49,058 bases of DNA from Acidobacteriota bacterium (GCA_034211275.1 JAXHTF010000029.1:1-49058); one strand, 5' to 3'; positions 9,724-17,586 are shown, counted from the stretch's first letter. Notes: a model not told the origin generated them from the sequence alone. Made by a program: numbers and translations.

Positions 9724-11054
9724 GATCGCATCCTCCTGCGGGCCGCCTCGGCGTGCGCCGGCAACCCTTCCGCATCCGCCAATACCGCCGCCGCCTCCGC
9801 CCAACGCTCCGCCGCCGAGGGCGAAAAACGTACCGTGTGGCTGCGGCGAATGAAATCCTCGACCCCTAGAGCCGAGCTGAACCGAGCGCTACCGCAGGTG
9901 GGCAGCACGTGACTGGGACCGGCGACATAATCGCCGAAGACCTCCGGCGTGGCAGCCCCCAGGAACACTGCTCCGGCGTGGGTCACCCGCGGCTCCAAAG
10001 CCTCCGCCTCCGGCCCTACCAGCTGCAGATGCTCTGGGGCGATGGCCTGGATCAAGGGCAGAGCCTCGTCCATCGACTCCACCACCAGAGCACAGCCAAA
10101 GCGGCGCAGGGAAGCCCGGGCGGTGTCGGCGGTAGCCAGGTCATCCAGCTGCTCCTCCACCGCTTTCGCCACCGCCTTGGCGAAACGCCGCCGGTCGGTG
10201 ATCAGCACCGCCGCCGCCAGCGGATCGTGCTCCGCCTGAGCCAGCAGGTCCGCCGCCACCCACCGGGGGTCTGTGGCGGGATCGGTATCGCCATCGGCGG
10301 CGATGACCACCTCCGTCGGCCCTGCTAGCCCGTCGATGGCCACATCCCCCACCACCGTGCGCTTGGCAGCGGTGACCCAGGCATTGCCGGGACCGACGAT
10401 CTTGTCTACCCGCGGCACCGACTCGGTGCCGTAAGCCAACGCCGCTACCGCGTGGGCGCCCCCCATGCCCCAGACCTCCCGCACTCCCAGCCGATCCAGG
10501 GTATATCGCAGCGCCGGCATGGCGCGATAGGCCCGTGGCGGAGTCACGGCGACGATCTCCTCGACCCCCGCCAGCTGCGCCGGCACCACCGTCATCACCG
10601 CCGTGGACGGATACGACGCCCGGCCACCGGGGATGTAGACCGCCACTCGCCGCAAAGCTCTCCGATGCTCCACCAGCTGGATGCCATCGTCCTGCGGATT
10701 CTCTTCCCCGGGCAAGGCGTAGCCCGGATGTACCTGGGGCCGATGAAAGGCCTCCACCGCCGCCACCGCCCGATCCAACGCCGTGGCGAAGCCCTCCGGC
10801 AGATCCCACGCTCCCCGATCCGACTCCGCGGGCGCCAGCTTCAAATCGGCGATTCCGCCTGCCTCCAAGCCGTCGTACTTCCTCACCGCCTCCAGCAGCG
10901 CCCCGTCGCCGCCCCGGCGCACCCGGGTGACGATGCGCTCCACCTTGCGCAGGGTCTTGCGATCCAAGACCAGCCGGCCGCGCCCCAAGAGGCGCTCCAG
11001 GCGCTTGCGGCCGCGCCGGGTGTGGGCCCCGTAAATCCTCAGCGAGCGTTTCAC
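9720..11054 (-). CDS. hisD: Histidinol dehydrogenase
   Basis: A 444-residue zinc enzyme that carries out the last two NAD-dependent oxidations to histidine. The motifs VYIPGGRASYPSTAVM, GPGNAWVTAAKRTV, DGLAGPTEVVI, LLAQAEHDP and the C-terminal SARFSSALGVEDFIRRSH are all present. The start overlaps the hisG stop and the stop overlaps the hisC start, both ATGA. The length and motif set are complete and give no sign of decay. Confidence 0.97.
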   Translation of the reverse strand: MKRSLRIYGAHTRRGRKRLERLLGRGRLVLDRKTLRKVERIVTRVRRGGDGALLEAVRKYDGLEAGGIADLKLAPAESDRGAWDLPEGFATALDRAVAAVEAFHRPQVHPGYALPGEENPQDDGIQLVEHRRALRRVAVYIPGGRASYPSTAVMTVVPAQLAGVEEIVAVTPPRAYRAMPALRYTLDRLGVREVWGMGGAHAVAALAYGTESVPRVDKIVGPGNAWVTAAKRTVVGDVAIDGLAGPTEVVIAADGDTDPATDPRWVAADLLAQAEHDPLAAAVLITDRRRFAKAVAKAVEEQLDDLATADTARASLRRFGCALVVESMDEALPLIQAIAPEHLQLVGPEAEALEPRVTHAGAVFLGAATPEVFGDYVAGPSHVLPTCGSARFSSALGVEDFIRRSHTVRFSPSAAERWAEAAAVLADAEGLPAHAEAARRRMRS

Positions 11055-11677
11055 AACACCACCTCCGCGCTTTCCAACCGGGCGATGAGATCGTTGACCA
11101 CCGCCCGATGCTGCTGGAAGGAAGCCCGGTTCACCACCAGGCAGTCGGCGACTTCCTTGACCGTCTCCAGCTCCACCAGATGATTCTCCTTCAGGGTGCG
11201 CCCGGTCTGGACGATATCGAGGGCGATATCCGCCAGATCCAACAGCGGCGCCAGCTCAATGGAGCCGCTGAGCTCGAGGATCTCCGCCCCCCAGGGCTGC
11301 TCCCGCAGGGCCCGGCGGGCGGTCTCCGGATACTTCGTCGCCAGGCGCACCTGACTGCCCGGCTGAGGCTGTGAGCCCGGCGGACCGATGAGGCAGAAGC
11401 GGGACCGGCCGGCCCGGAAGCGCAGCGGCACCAGCAGGTCCCCGCCCACTTCCTCCAACACGTCGCTGCCCACCACCCCCAGGTCGGCGACCCCATGCTC
11501 GACATAGCGCGGCACGTCCCAGCCTTTGATCAGGAGCAGCTCGAAGCCGTCCTCCGGACACGGCAGCAGCAGCTTGCGTTCACCGTTGTCGAGAGCCGAA
11601 AGAGAGAGCCCGGCGGCCCGCAGGGCCTCCACCACCGGCTGCTGATTGCGCCCCTTGGGCAACGCCAGACGAATCAC
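11051..11677 (-). CDS. hisG: ATP phosphoribosyltransferase, short form
   Basis: A 208-residue HisG of the short type that lacks the C-terminal regulatory domain and needs HisZ. It couples ATP and PRPP in the first committed step of histidine synthesis. It has RLALPKGRN at the start, VADLGVVGSDVLEE, and the PRPP loop DIALDIVQTGRTLKEN. The gene directly follows hisZ with an ATGA overlap, consistent with a stoichiometric HisGZ complex. Confidence 0.96.
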   Translation of the reverse strand: MIRLALPKGRNQQPVVEALRAAGLSLSALDNGERKLLLPCPEDGFELLLIKGWDVPRYVEHGVADLGVVGSDVLEEVGGDLLVPLRFRAGRSRFCLIGPPGSQPQPGSQVRLATKYPETARRALREQPWGAEILELSGSIELAPLLDLADIALDIVQTGRTLKENHLVELETVKEVADCLVVNRASFQQHRAVVNDLIARLESAEVVL

Positions 11678-12648
11678 GGCTCCCCCCCGTTGGCCCGCAG
11701 TAGCCGATCCACGGCGAGGAAGAAACCCACCGCCGGCACCCCCGCACCGAGGGTGCCGAAGAGCTGGTCATAGCGCCCGCCTCCGGCCAAAGCCTCCGAA
11801 CCGGCACCGCCGTAGACCCGAAACAGCGACCCATCGTAATAGCTGCGGCGGCCGCGAGCCTCGGCGAGCTGGGGATCCCGCGTGGTGCCGGCGAACTCCG
11901 CCAGGTCGAGGATCAACTCCGTCTCGGGGAAGCGCTCCGCCAGATCCCGGCGCAGGCGGCCCAGAGTCTCGAGAGCGCCGGCTCCCGGTGCCCCCAGGTC
12001 ACCAGGGTCCGCCGGCACTCCATTCTCCACCACCTGCAACAGCGCCGGGTGGGCCGCCCGCACCGGCTGCCGCTCCCGGCGCTCCACCGCCGCCGCCAGC
12101 TGACGCGCCGAAAGCCCCTGTTCCTGCCCTGCCAAGAGCAGCTCGTCGAGAGCCCCGGCGAAACCCAGCACCACTCGCAGATCCGACAGTCCCAGGTCCT
12201 GCAGCAGCTCCAGGCACAGCTCCAACATCTCCCGCTCCGCCTGCGCTCCGGGCACTCCTAGCAGCTCCGCCCCCATCTGATACGACTCCCGCTGCAGCCC
12301 CGGCCGGGTCTCCTGGTAGCGCACCACGTCGCCCCGGTAGAAGAAGCGCAACGGTAGCTCCAGCGCCGGCAACCTTGGAGCCAAGAGCCGCGCCAACATC
12401 GTGGTGAAATCCGCCCGCAACGCCAGCTGCTCGCCGTCGCGGTCGATGAAGCGGTAGAGCTCCGCGCGTCCGGCGGAAGTGAGCAGGGGCTCGTAGGGGT
12501 CCAGATAATCCAGGATGGGCAACAAGACTTCGGAGAATCCCGCCTCCTCCAGCCCCGATGCCAGGCGCGCCTCCAGCCGACGGCGATTCTGCGCCGCCTC
12601 GAAAAACAGCGCCGACACCCCCGCCGGCAAGGCCGCCGAAACCTTCAT
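11674..12648 (-). CDS. hisZ: ATP phosphoribosyltransferase regulatory subunit
   Basis: A 324-residue HisRS-like protein that lacks aminoacylation function and activates short HisG. It shows class II synthetase-like segments: ALRADFTTMLARL (motif 2 region), FFYRGDVVRYQETRPGLQRESYQMGAELLG and GGGRYDQLFGTLG. It is the first structural gene after the attenuator terminator. The ATG is preceded by GGGGGAGG about 6 nt upstream, the only strong initiation site in the his part of the operon, consistent with later genes being reached by coupling. Confidence 0.94.
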   Translation of the reverse strand: MKVSAALPAGVSALFFEAAQNRRRLEARLASGLEEAGFSEVLLPILDYLDPYEPLLTSAGRAELYRFIDRDGEQLALRADFTTMLARLLAPRLPALELPLRFFYRGDVVRYQETRPGLQRESYQMGAELLGVPGAQAEREMLELCLELLQDLGLSDLRVVLGFAGALDELLLAGQEQGLSARQLAAAVERRERQPVRAAHPALLQVVENGVPADPGDLGAPGAGALETLGRLRRDLAERFPETELILDLAEFAGTTRDPQLAEARGRRSYYDGSLFRVYGGAGSEALAGGGRYDQLFGTLGAGVPAVGFFLAVDRLLRANGGEP

Positions 12649-12694
12649 CGCCGCCTCCCCCGCGCTAACGGTTGATAATCATTTCGTCGCATGC

Positions 12695-12725
12695 AAAAAA
12701 CCTCCTCCCGGTGCCGGGAGGAGGC
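12695..12725 (-). terminator. Intrinsic terminator of the his-trp attenuator
   Basis: On the minus strand a perfect 10-bp GC-rich stem (CCTCCTCCCG with CGGGAGGAGG, 4-nt loop) is followed at once by six T. It lies between the leader peptide and hisZ, about 47 nt before the hisZ start, so it can stop transcription before any structural gene. Its 5' arm is also complementary to an upstream segment (see the 12747-12832 entry). This is the hallmark of attenuation rather than constitutive termination. Confidence 0.93.
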
Positions 12726-12746
12726 TTCAAATAGTGCGACCGCTTA

Positions 12747-12832
12747 GCTCTGGCCCCGTCCCGGAATCGAGAGTACCGGGACCAGTCGCCCCGGCTTAGC
12801 TCAAACCATGATGATGCCAGCGCAGCCAGAGC
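12747..12832 (-). promoter_or_regulatory. Alternative RNA hairpin segments (antiterminator switch)
   Basis: Segment 2 (12747-12764) contains CCGGGACGGGGC followed by CAGAGC in the RNA. It can pair with the terminator 5' arm GCCTCCTCCCGG (11 of 12 positions including one G-U, one C-C mismatch), forming an antiterminator. Alternatively its 3' half GCCAGAGC pairs perfectly with GCTCTGGC at 12825-12832, which overlaps the first Trp codon, and CCGGGA pairs with TCCCGG at 12776-12781. A ribosome stalled on Trp or His codons would mask the 12825-12832 arm and free segment 2 to disrupt the terminator. Pairings were read by eye; energies were not computed. Confidence 0.82.
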
Positions 12833-12882
12833 GCAGGCGTGGACTCGTTCAGCGAGCTCGTCTTCGGGGCGGTCTTGCTCAT
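12796..12882 (-). CDS. Dual Trp/His leader peptide of the his-trp operon
   Basis: A 28-codon ORF (ATG at 12882, TAA at 12798-12796) starts about 20 nt after the predicted transcription start. Its 3' part encodes Ala-Leu-Trp-Leu-Arg-Trp-His-His-His-Gly-Leu-Ser-stop: two Trp codons (TGG at 12828-12826 and 12819-12817), then three consecutive CAT codons (12816-12808). Trp and His are rare amino acids, and such clustering just before a switchable terminator is the signature of ribosome-mediated attenuation. Downstream are complete his genes and most trp genes. I infer that a shortage of either charged tRNA stalls the ribosome and turns on both pathways. The ribosome binding site is weak (purine-rich GAAGAATT). 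A longer ORF in another frame covers this region and is rejected. Confidence 0.88.
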   Translation of the reverse strand: MSKTAPKTSSLNESTPALWLRWHHHGLS

Positions 12883-12910
12883 AATTCTTCAACCCAGAGG
12901 GTTCTTGAGG

Positions 12911-12939
12911 ATTACAGCAGCCCCCCCGAAACCTGTCAA
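12911..12939 (-). promoter_or_regulatory. Sigma-70-type promoter of the his-trp operon
   Basis: On the minus strand, TTGACA (12939-12934), exactly 17 nt, then TGTAAT (12916-12911). The -35 is a full consensus match, the -10 matches 5 of 6, and the spacing is ideal. Predicted transcription start is near 12904, giving a 5' UTR of about 22 nt before the leader ATG and a leader RNA of about 210 nt to the terminator. The spacer contains a run of seven G. Confidence 0.85.
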
Positions 12940-12970
12940 CCCCCCGTTCAGCTCATCCAACCGCCCAAAA

Positions 12971-13018
12971 CCAACACTTGGGTCCCCCCTCCTGAAATCC
13001 AGCCAACACTTGGGTCCC
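12971..13018. repeat. Two REP-like repeats beside the transposase gene
   Basis: CCAACACTTGGGTCCC occurs twice, identically and in direct orientation, at 12971-12986 and 13003-13018 with 16 nt between. Related copies occur at 14293 and 14347 and, in opposite orientation, at 17394, 17449 and 17554. The pair sits just upstream of a REP-associated transposase gene, the arrangement expected of its cognate REP/BIME elements. Confidence 0.7.
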
Positions 13019-13110
13019 AACTGCGGAATCTTCAGAAATCTCGCCCTTTTCTTCAAAAAGGTGAGCGATCCCTGCTCCTTTTGCCCTCTTGAACGGGTGA
13101 AGGAGATTTC

Positions 13111-14058
13111 ATGAGAAAACCTATTCGATTCGTTCCTCCCGGCGGAGCCTTGGTCCTGGTCACCCATCGGTGCCTCCAGGCCCGCTTCCTACTCACCCCC
13201 AGCGGCCAGCTCAATCGGCTGGCCAAGGCCATCGTCGCCCGCGCCGCCAGGAGGGCTGGGGTGGAAGTGGTGGTTGTCCTCATCTTTGGCAACCACGTCC
13301 ACCTCCTGCTCCGTGTCCGCGATGCCCATGCCATGGCTCAGTTCATGAGCTACTTCGCCGGCAACCTGGCCCGGGAAGCTGGCCGGATCCACCGCTGGTC
13401 CGGCAAGTTCTGGCACCGTCAGTACTCCTACTCGGTAGTAGCCGATGACGAAGAATCTCAAGTGCAGATTCTGCGCTACTTGCTCTCTCACGGATGCAAG
13501 GAGGATCTGGTCGCCAGCCCCCTCGAGTGGCCGGGCCTTCACCCCGCGTCGATGATCCTGGAAGGTCCCGTCCACCGTGGCATCTGGGTCAACCGCACGG
13601 CCCTATGCCGCGACCGCCACAACCGGCCGGCCTCTCCTCCCAAGGAGGAAGACTACGAGCAAGAGGAGATTCTCGAGCTGTCCCAGCTACCTTGCTGGGC
13701 GGTCTTGTCCTGGGAGGAGTACCAGAAGCGAGTTCAGGTCCTGGTGGATGAGATCGAAGAGGAGACCCGATCCAGGCACCGGAAAAACGGCACTCACCCC
13801 TTGGGCCGGAAGAAACTGCTCCGGCAGAACCCCCACGCAGCCCCCAAAAAGCCCAAGAAGGGCCCAGGACCCTTGATCATCGCGGCGTCCATGGCAGTCA
13901 AAGAAGCTTTCGAAGCAGCCTATCGACAAGTGGTTGCCGCCTACATGGCCGCCTCAGCCAAGCTCCGGGCCGGAGATCGACTCGTAACATTCCCAGAAGG
14001 CACGTTTCCACCAGCCCTGACCTTTGTCGAGCCAACCAACCGCCCGCGAGCTGGATGA
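13111..14058 (+). CDS. REP-associated tyrosine transposase (RAYT, Y1 HUH family)
   Basis: A 315-residue protein whose first about 150 residues form a Y1 transposase domain. It has the HUH motif HVH at residues 62-64 (FGNHVHLLLRV) and candidate catalytic tyrosines at 105 and 107 (WHRQYSYSVV). RAYTs are single-copy domesticated relatives of IS200/IS605 transposases that act on REP hairpins. AAGGAG stands about 6 nt before the ATG. The C-terminal half is long, basic and not recognisable. No IS-type ends flank the gene, which supports a RAYT rather than a mobile IS. Cognate-looking repeats flank it on both sides. Confidence 0.88.
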   Translation: MRKPIRFVPPGGALVLVTHRCLQARFLLTPSGQLNRLAKAIVARAARRAGVEVVVVLIFGNHVHLLLRVRDAHAMAQFMSYFAGNLAREAGRIHRWSGKFWHRQYSYSVVADDEESQVQILRYLLSHGCKEDLVASPLEWPGLHPASMILEGPVHRGIWVNRTALCRDRHNRPASPPKEEDYEQEEILELSQLPCWAVLSWEEYQKRVQVLVDEIEEETRSRHRKNGTHPLGRKKLLRQNPHAAPKKPKKGPGPLIIAASMAVKEAFEAAYRQVVAAYMAASAKLRAGDRLVTFPEGTFPPALTFVEPTNRPRAG

Positions 14059-14292
14059 TCGGCTAGCCCGAGCCCGAAGACCTCCAAACTCAACACGACT
14101 CTGGATGGCTCATCGAGCATCTCAGGGAGAGGTGCGCCTCGAGGCTCACCCAGACGAGTTTCTGCTGTAGATCAGACTCAAATTCTCGAGGCCGAGCAAC
14201 CCATTTGCCCAACGGACGAGCTCTCGCAGTCCATCTCGAAGGCCTTGTTTGGAGACGAAAAGCCGCCGACCCGGGCTCGAAACACCGACAAT

Positions 14293-14360
14293 CCAACAAG
14301 TGGGTGCCTCTTCTTGCACTTCTTGCAGTAGCGAAGGCCAGGAATCACAACTTGGGTACC
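14293..14360. repeat. Diverged REP-like repeats in the 14059-14418 spacer
   Basis: The 360-nt gap between the transposase and the patatin gene holds CCAACAAGTGGGTGCC at 14293-14308, a variant of the 12971 repeat that matches the copy at 17394 in reverse complement. It also holds the shorter ACAACTTGGGTACC at 14347-14360. I see no gene, tRNA or clear terminator elsewhere in the gap. Short minus-strand frames there, including one with a CKKC cysteine pair, have no family support. Confidence 0.5.
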
Positions 14361-14418
14361 AACAGTTGATCGAGCCACGGGCTTGATGGACAATGAGCCC
14401 ATCTGCCGCAGCTTTCCC

Positions 14419-15612
14419 ATGTCCCAAACCTCTCAACCATCGCCCGACCGACCCGAGCCCGCCAAGCCGCCTCACGATCTGGCCATCGTGCTCTCCGGCG
14501 GCGGCGCTCGAGCGGCTTATCAGGTCGGCCTTCTTCGCGGCCTGGCCCGACGCTTTCCAAACGCCCGCTTCCCCATCATCACCGGTGTTTCCGCTGGAGC
14601 CATCAACGCCACGTTCCTCGCCTCTCACCCTGGGAGCCTGGAAGAAGCCGCCGACGAGCTCACTGCCATCTGGTCCGACCTCGAGCTAGAAGACGTCTTT
14701 CGGGTCGATTCCGCAGCCCTCAGCTCCAACTTTCTGCGCTGGGCCGGTCGCCTCACCTCCGGTGGGTCGGAGCACGCACCGAAGGTCCGAGGTCTGGTCG
14801 ACACCGAACCTCTCCGCCAAACCCTCACGAGGGTCCTGCCCACCGTTGACGGCGAGATCATCGGCATCCGCCGCAACCTCGAAGCTGAACGTCTCCGGGC
14901 CATCGCCCTCACCACCATCGACTACGGTACCGGGCAGACGATTACCTGGGTCGAAGGTGCCCAAATCCAAACCTGGGAGCGCCCCAGTCGCCGCAGCCGC
15001 ACAGCCCGCCTGGTGTTGGAGCACATCCTCGCGTCCTCCTCGCTACCGCTCCTCTTCCCCGCCGTGCGCCTCGCCGGCAGCTGGCACGGGGACGGCGGCA
15101 TTCGCCTCACCGCTCCGCTGTCACCGGCGATCCATCTCGGCGCCTCGCGCATCCTGGTGATCTCCACGCGCTACCGGCGCTCCGTCGAGGATGCCGACCG
15201 CTCCTCCATCACCGGCTACCCACCGCCGGCGCAGATCCTGGGCAAGCTCCTCAACTCGGTCTTCCTCGATCTTGTCGACCAGGATGTCGCCCGCATGGAG
15301 AAGATGAACGAGCTCATCGGCCGGCTTCCTCCGAACAAGAGGGGCAGCTTTCGAATCATCGACTCGGTGGTGCTCCGGCCGTCGGAGGATCTCGGCCGCC
15401 TGGCCGCTGAATACGAGCCCGATCTGCCCTCCACCTTTCGCTTTCTCACCCGCAGCCTCGGCACCCGCCAAACGTCGAGCCCAGACTTCCTCAGCCTGCT
15501 CATGTTCCAGCCCTCCTACCTTCGTCGGCTGATGGAAATCGGTGAGCGAGACGCTGAGCAAGCCGGGGACCGCATCGGACTTCTCCTCGACAGCGGGGTT
15601 GCGACGCCCTAG
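14419..15612 (+). CDS. Patatin-like phospholipase
   Basis: A 397-residue patatin-domain protein, predicted to hydrolyse acyl esters of phospholipids with a Ser-Asp dyad. The oxyanion loop LSGGGARAAYQVG, the nucleophile elbow GVSAG and the catalytic aspartate in WHGDGGIR are all present. The C-terminal part after about residue 270 is less typical. I prefer the ATG at 14419 (MSQTSQ), though an in-frame ATG at 14383 would add 12 residues. No signal peptide or membrane segment is seen. The next gene follows after 75 nt on the same strand. Confidence 0.88.
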   Translation: MSQTSQPSPDRPEPAKPPHDLAIVLSGGGARAAYQVGLLRGLARRFPNARFPIITGVSAGAINATFLASHPGSLEEAADELTAIWSDLELEDVFRVDSAALSSNFLRWAGRLTSGGSEHAPKVRGLVDTEPLRQTLTRVLPTVDGEIIGIRRNLEAERLRAIALTTIDYGTGQTITWVEGAQIQTWERPSRRSRTARLVLEHILASSSLPLLFPAVRLAGSWHGDGGIRLTAPLSPAIHLGASRILVISTRYRRSVEDADRSSITGYPPPAQILGKLLNSVFLDLVDQDVARMEKMNELIGRLPPNKRGSFRIIDSVVLRPSEDLGRLAAEYEPDLPSTFRFLTRSLGTRQTSSPDFLSLLMFQPSYLRRLMEIGERDAEQAGDRIGLLLDSGVATP

Positions 15613-15687
15613 ATCCGACGCGTACACTAGGCTCGTCCGCCTCGCGGTCGCCCCACTTCCCAGCACTCGCTCTCGGAGGATCTCTCG

Positions 15688-16611
15688 ATGAAGAAGATCG
15701 GCTACAACCAGCCCCTATTCGTCCAGCCCTTTGACCACCGCGGCAGCTTCCGCAAAAAATTCTTCCAGCTTTCCGGCGATCCCGTCGTCAGCGCCACCGA
15801 AGACCAGCGCAGCGCCATCGCGGAAGCCAAGATGCTCATCTACCGAGGCCTGCTCAAGGCCATCGACATGGGCGTGCCCAAGGATCAGGTCGGAGTCTTG
15901 GTCGACGCCGAATATGGCAACCAGGTGCTGGTGGATGCCGCGGCGACCGGGATTTGCCGTTCGATCTGTGTCGAGAAGTCCGGCCAGCCGGTTTTCGACT
16001 TCGAGTATGGCCCTCGCTGGCAGGACCATCTGCGCTTCTTCAAGCCCGAGATCGTCAAATGTCTGGTGCGCTATCACCCCGCCGACAACGCCCAGGAAAA
16101 TCGGGAGCAGGCGACCCGTCTCAAAGAGCTCTCGGAGTACATCCACGACACCGAGGATCACTACATGATGTTCGAGCTCCTCGTGCCGGCGGTGACCGAC
16201 GAGGAGAAGGCCATGGGCGAGCGCTATGACAAGGAAGTCCGGCCCCAGCGTATGGTCGAAGCCATCCACGAGCTGCAAGACTTCGGCGTCGAGCCGGACA
16301 TCTGGAAGATCGAGGGATTGGAGACGCGGGAGCAGGCCCAAACGGTCTCCGCAGCGGTTCGCCGGGGCGACCATCGCCAGGATGTGGGCTGCATCCTCCT
16401 GGGGCGGGGCTCCGACACCGCCCAGGTGCACAAGTGGCTGCAGGTAGCGGCCCCCGTCGACGGCTTCATCGGCTTCGCCGTCGGCCGCACCAACTTCAGC
16501 GATGCGGTGAAGCGTTTCCTCGCCGATCCCTCTCAGGCGCAGAGCTGTGTCGACGAGATCGCCCGCAACTACAAAGGCTGCGTCGACGTCTGGAAGCAAG
16601 CTCAGAGCTGA
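15688..16611 (+). CDS. DUF2090 / IolC-C-terminal-type aldolase-like protein
   Basis: A 307-residue protein resembling the DUF2090 domain found at the C-terminus of some 5-dehydro-2-deoxygluconokinases (IolC). That domain is thought to be an aldolase-type TIM barrel. Supporting segments are QPFDHRGSF near the start, VLVDAEYGN, VRYHPADN, ELLVPAVTDEEK, DIWKIEGLE and GCILLGRG. Here it stands alone, without the kinase domain and with no inositol genes nearby, so its substrate is unknown. GGAGG lies 9 nt before the ATG. Confidence 0.75.
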   Translation: MKKIGYNQPLFVQPFDHRGSFRKKFFQLSGDPVVSATEDQRSAIAEAKMLIYRGLLKAIDMGVPKDQVGVLVDAEYGNQVLVDAAATGICRSICVEKSGQPVFDFEYGPRWQDHLRFFKPEIVKCLVRYHPADNAQENREQATRLKELSEYIHDTEDHYMMFELLVPAVTDEEKAMGERYDKEVRPQRMVEAIHELQDFGVEPDIWKIEGLETREQAQTVSAAVRRGDHRQDVGCILLGRGSDTAQVHKWLQVAAPVDGFIGFAVGRTNFSDAVKRFLADPSQAQSCVDEIARNYKGCVDVWKQAQS

Positions 16612-16692
16612 CGGAAAGGCTGCGGCTCCTAGCCCCTTGCGGGCAGCGATCTAGGAGATGAGCACCGGCCGCCGAGCTAGTTACCGACTTCC

Positions 16693-17358
16693 ATGATCAC
16701 CCGCCGCCGCTTCCACCGCCTGCGGGACATTCTCCTCCACCGTCAGCCGGACCTGACGGTGCTGATGGAGCATGTCCACAAGGCCCACAACTTCTCCGCC
16801 ATCCTGCGAACGGGAGACGCTGTGGGCATTTTCGAGGCCCACGCAGTTCTTCTCGGCGGGCGGCTCCCCTCCGCCCGCCGCATGTCCGCCGCCGGTAGCG
16901 CCCGCTGGATCGGCATCCAAAGCCATCCGGACATCGAGACCGCAGCGACGGTCCTCAAGGACCGCGGCTTTCGCATCTACGCGGCTCATCTCTCCGACGC
17001 CGCCATCGACTTCCGCGAGCCCGACTACACCGCTCCCACCGCCTTCCTCCTGGGGCAAGAGAAGGATGGTGTCTCCGAGGAGGCCCGAGCGCTGGCAGAT
17101 CAGGAAGTGATCATCCCCATGATCGGCATGGTCAGCAGCCTCAACGTCTCGGTGGCCGCCGCACTCCTTCTCTACGAGGCTCAACGGCAGCGACAGAATC
17201 AGGGCCTCTACAAGTCGTCTCGACTCGACGAGGGGATCTTCCGACGGACCCTCTTCGAGTGGGCCTATCCCCGCCAGGCCGCCCTTTGCCGCCAGCACCA
17301 GGTGCCCTACCCCGCTCTAGACGAAGACGGCAAGCTCCTCGGCCCTCTTCCGCGCTGA
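16693..17358 (+). CDS. trmH: tRNA (guanosine-18-2'-O)-methyltransferase TrmH
   Basis: A 221-residue SPOUT methyltransferase that methylates the ribose of G18 in the tRNA D-loop with SAM. It follows TrmH closely: HKAHNFSAILRTGDAVGIFE (N, R and residues of motif 1), LGQEKDGVSEEA (motif 2) and IPMIGMVSSLNVSVAAALLLYEA (motif 3, knotted SAM site), ending in the basic tail typical of TrmH. No Shine-Dalgarno sequence is obvious before the ATG. An inverted repeat CTCCTAG/CTAGGAG lies in the spacer near 16633-16664 without a T tract. Confidence 0.93.
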   Translation: MITRRRFHRLRDILLHRQPDLTVLMEHVHKAHNFSAILRTGDAVGIFEAHAVLLGGRLPSARRMSAAGSARWIGIQSHPDIETAATVLKDRGFRIYAAHLSDAAIDFREPDYTAPTAFLLGQEKDGVSEEARALADQEVIIPMIGMVSSLNVSVAAALLLYEAQRQRQNQGLYKSSRLDEGIFRRTLFEWAYPRQAALCRQHQVPYPALDEDGKLLGPLPR

Positions 17359-17393
17359 GCGGAAAGCCTTAACTTCAAGCGTTTCAGCCGGCA

Positions 17394-17568
17394 GGACCCA
17401 CTTGTTGGTGCTTGTTGGCTCCTTCTTGGCCGAGGTCCCCAAAAAGGGGGACCCAAGTTCTGGTTCTGCTCTGGCTCACCTTCTGGTTGGATGCTGCTGT
17501 AGACCCCAGAAAGCCTCGAAAGAAGCCGGGCAAGGGCCGGGGACCAACAGGGAGGACCCAAGTGTTGA
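17394..17568. repeat. REP-like cluster between convergent genes
   Basis: The spacer between trmH and the photolyase gene holds three relatives of the transposase-linked repeat: GGACCCACTTGTTGG at 17394-17408, GGACCCAAGTTCTGG at 17449-17463 and GGACCCAAGTGTTGA at 17554-17568. A perfect 7-bp hairpin GGTCCCC-AAAAAG-GGGGACC lies at 17434-17453. It has no adjacent T tract on either strand, so it is more likely REP structure than a classical terminator, though it could end both convergent transcripts. Confidence 0.6.
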
Positions 17569-17586
17569 TTCGGTGCGGGAATCGCC

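Noticed and set aside
12665-12892. A 75-codon minus-strand ORF across the attenuator
   Set aside because: It is in a different frame from the WxxWHHH leader, runs through the terminator hairpin and has no family support. The shorter leader explains the region.
14178-14420. Small minus-strand ORF with a CKKC cysteine pair
   Set aside because: It has no ribosome binding site or recognisable domain, and it overlaps REP-like repeats and the patatin start.
17434-17453. Hairpin GGTCCCC/GGGGACC as an intrinsic terminator
   Set aside because: It has no T tract on either side and lies within REP-like repeats; kept only as repeat structure.
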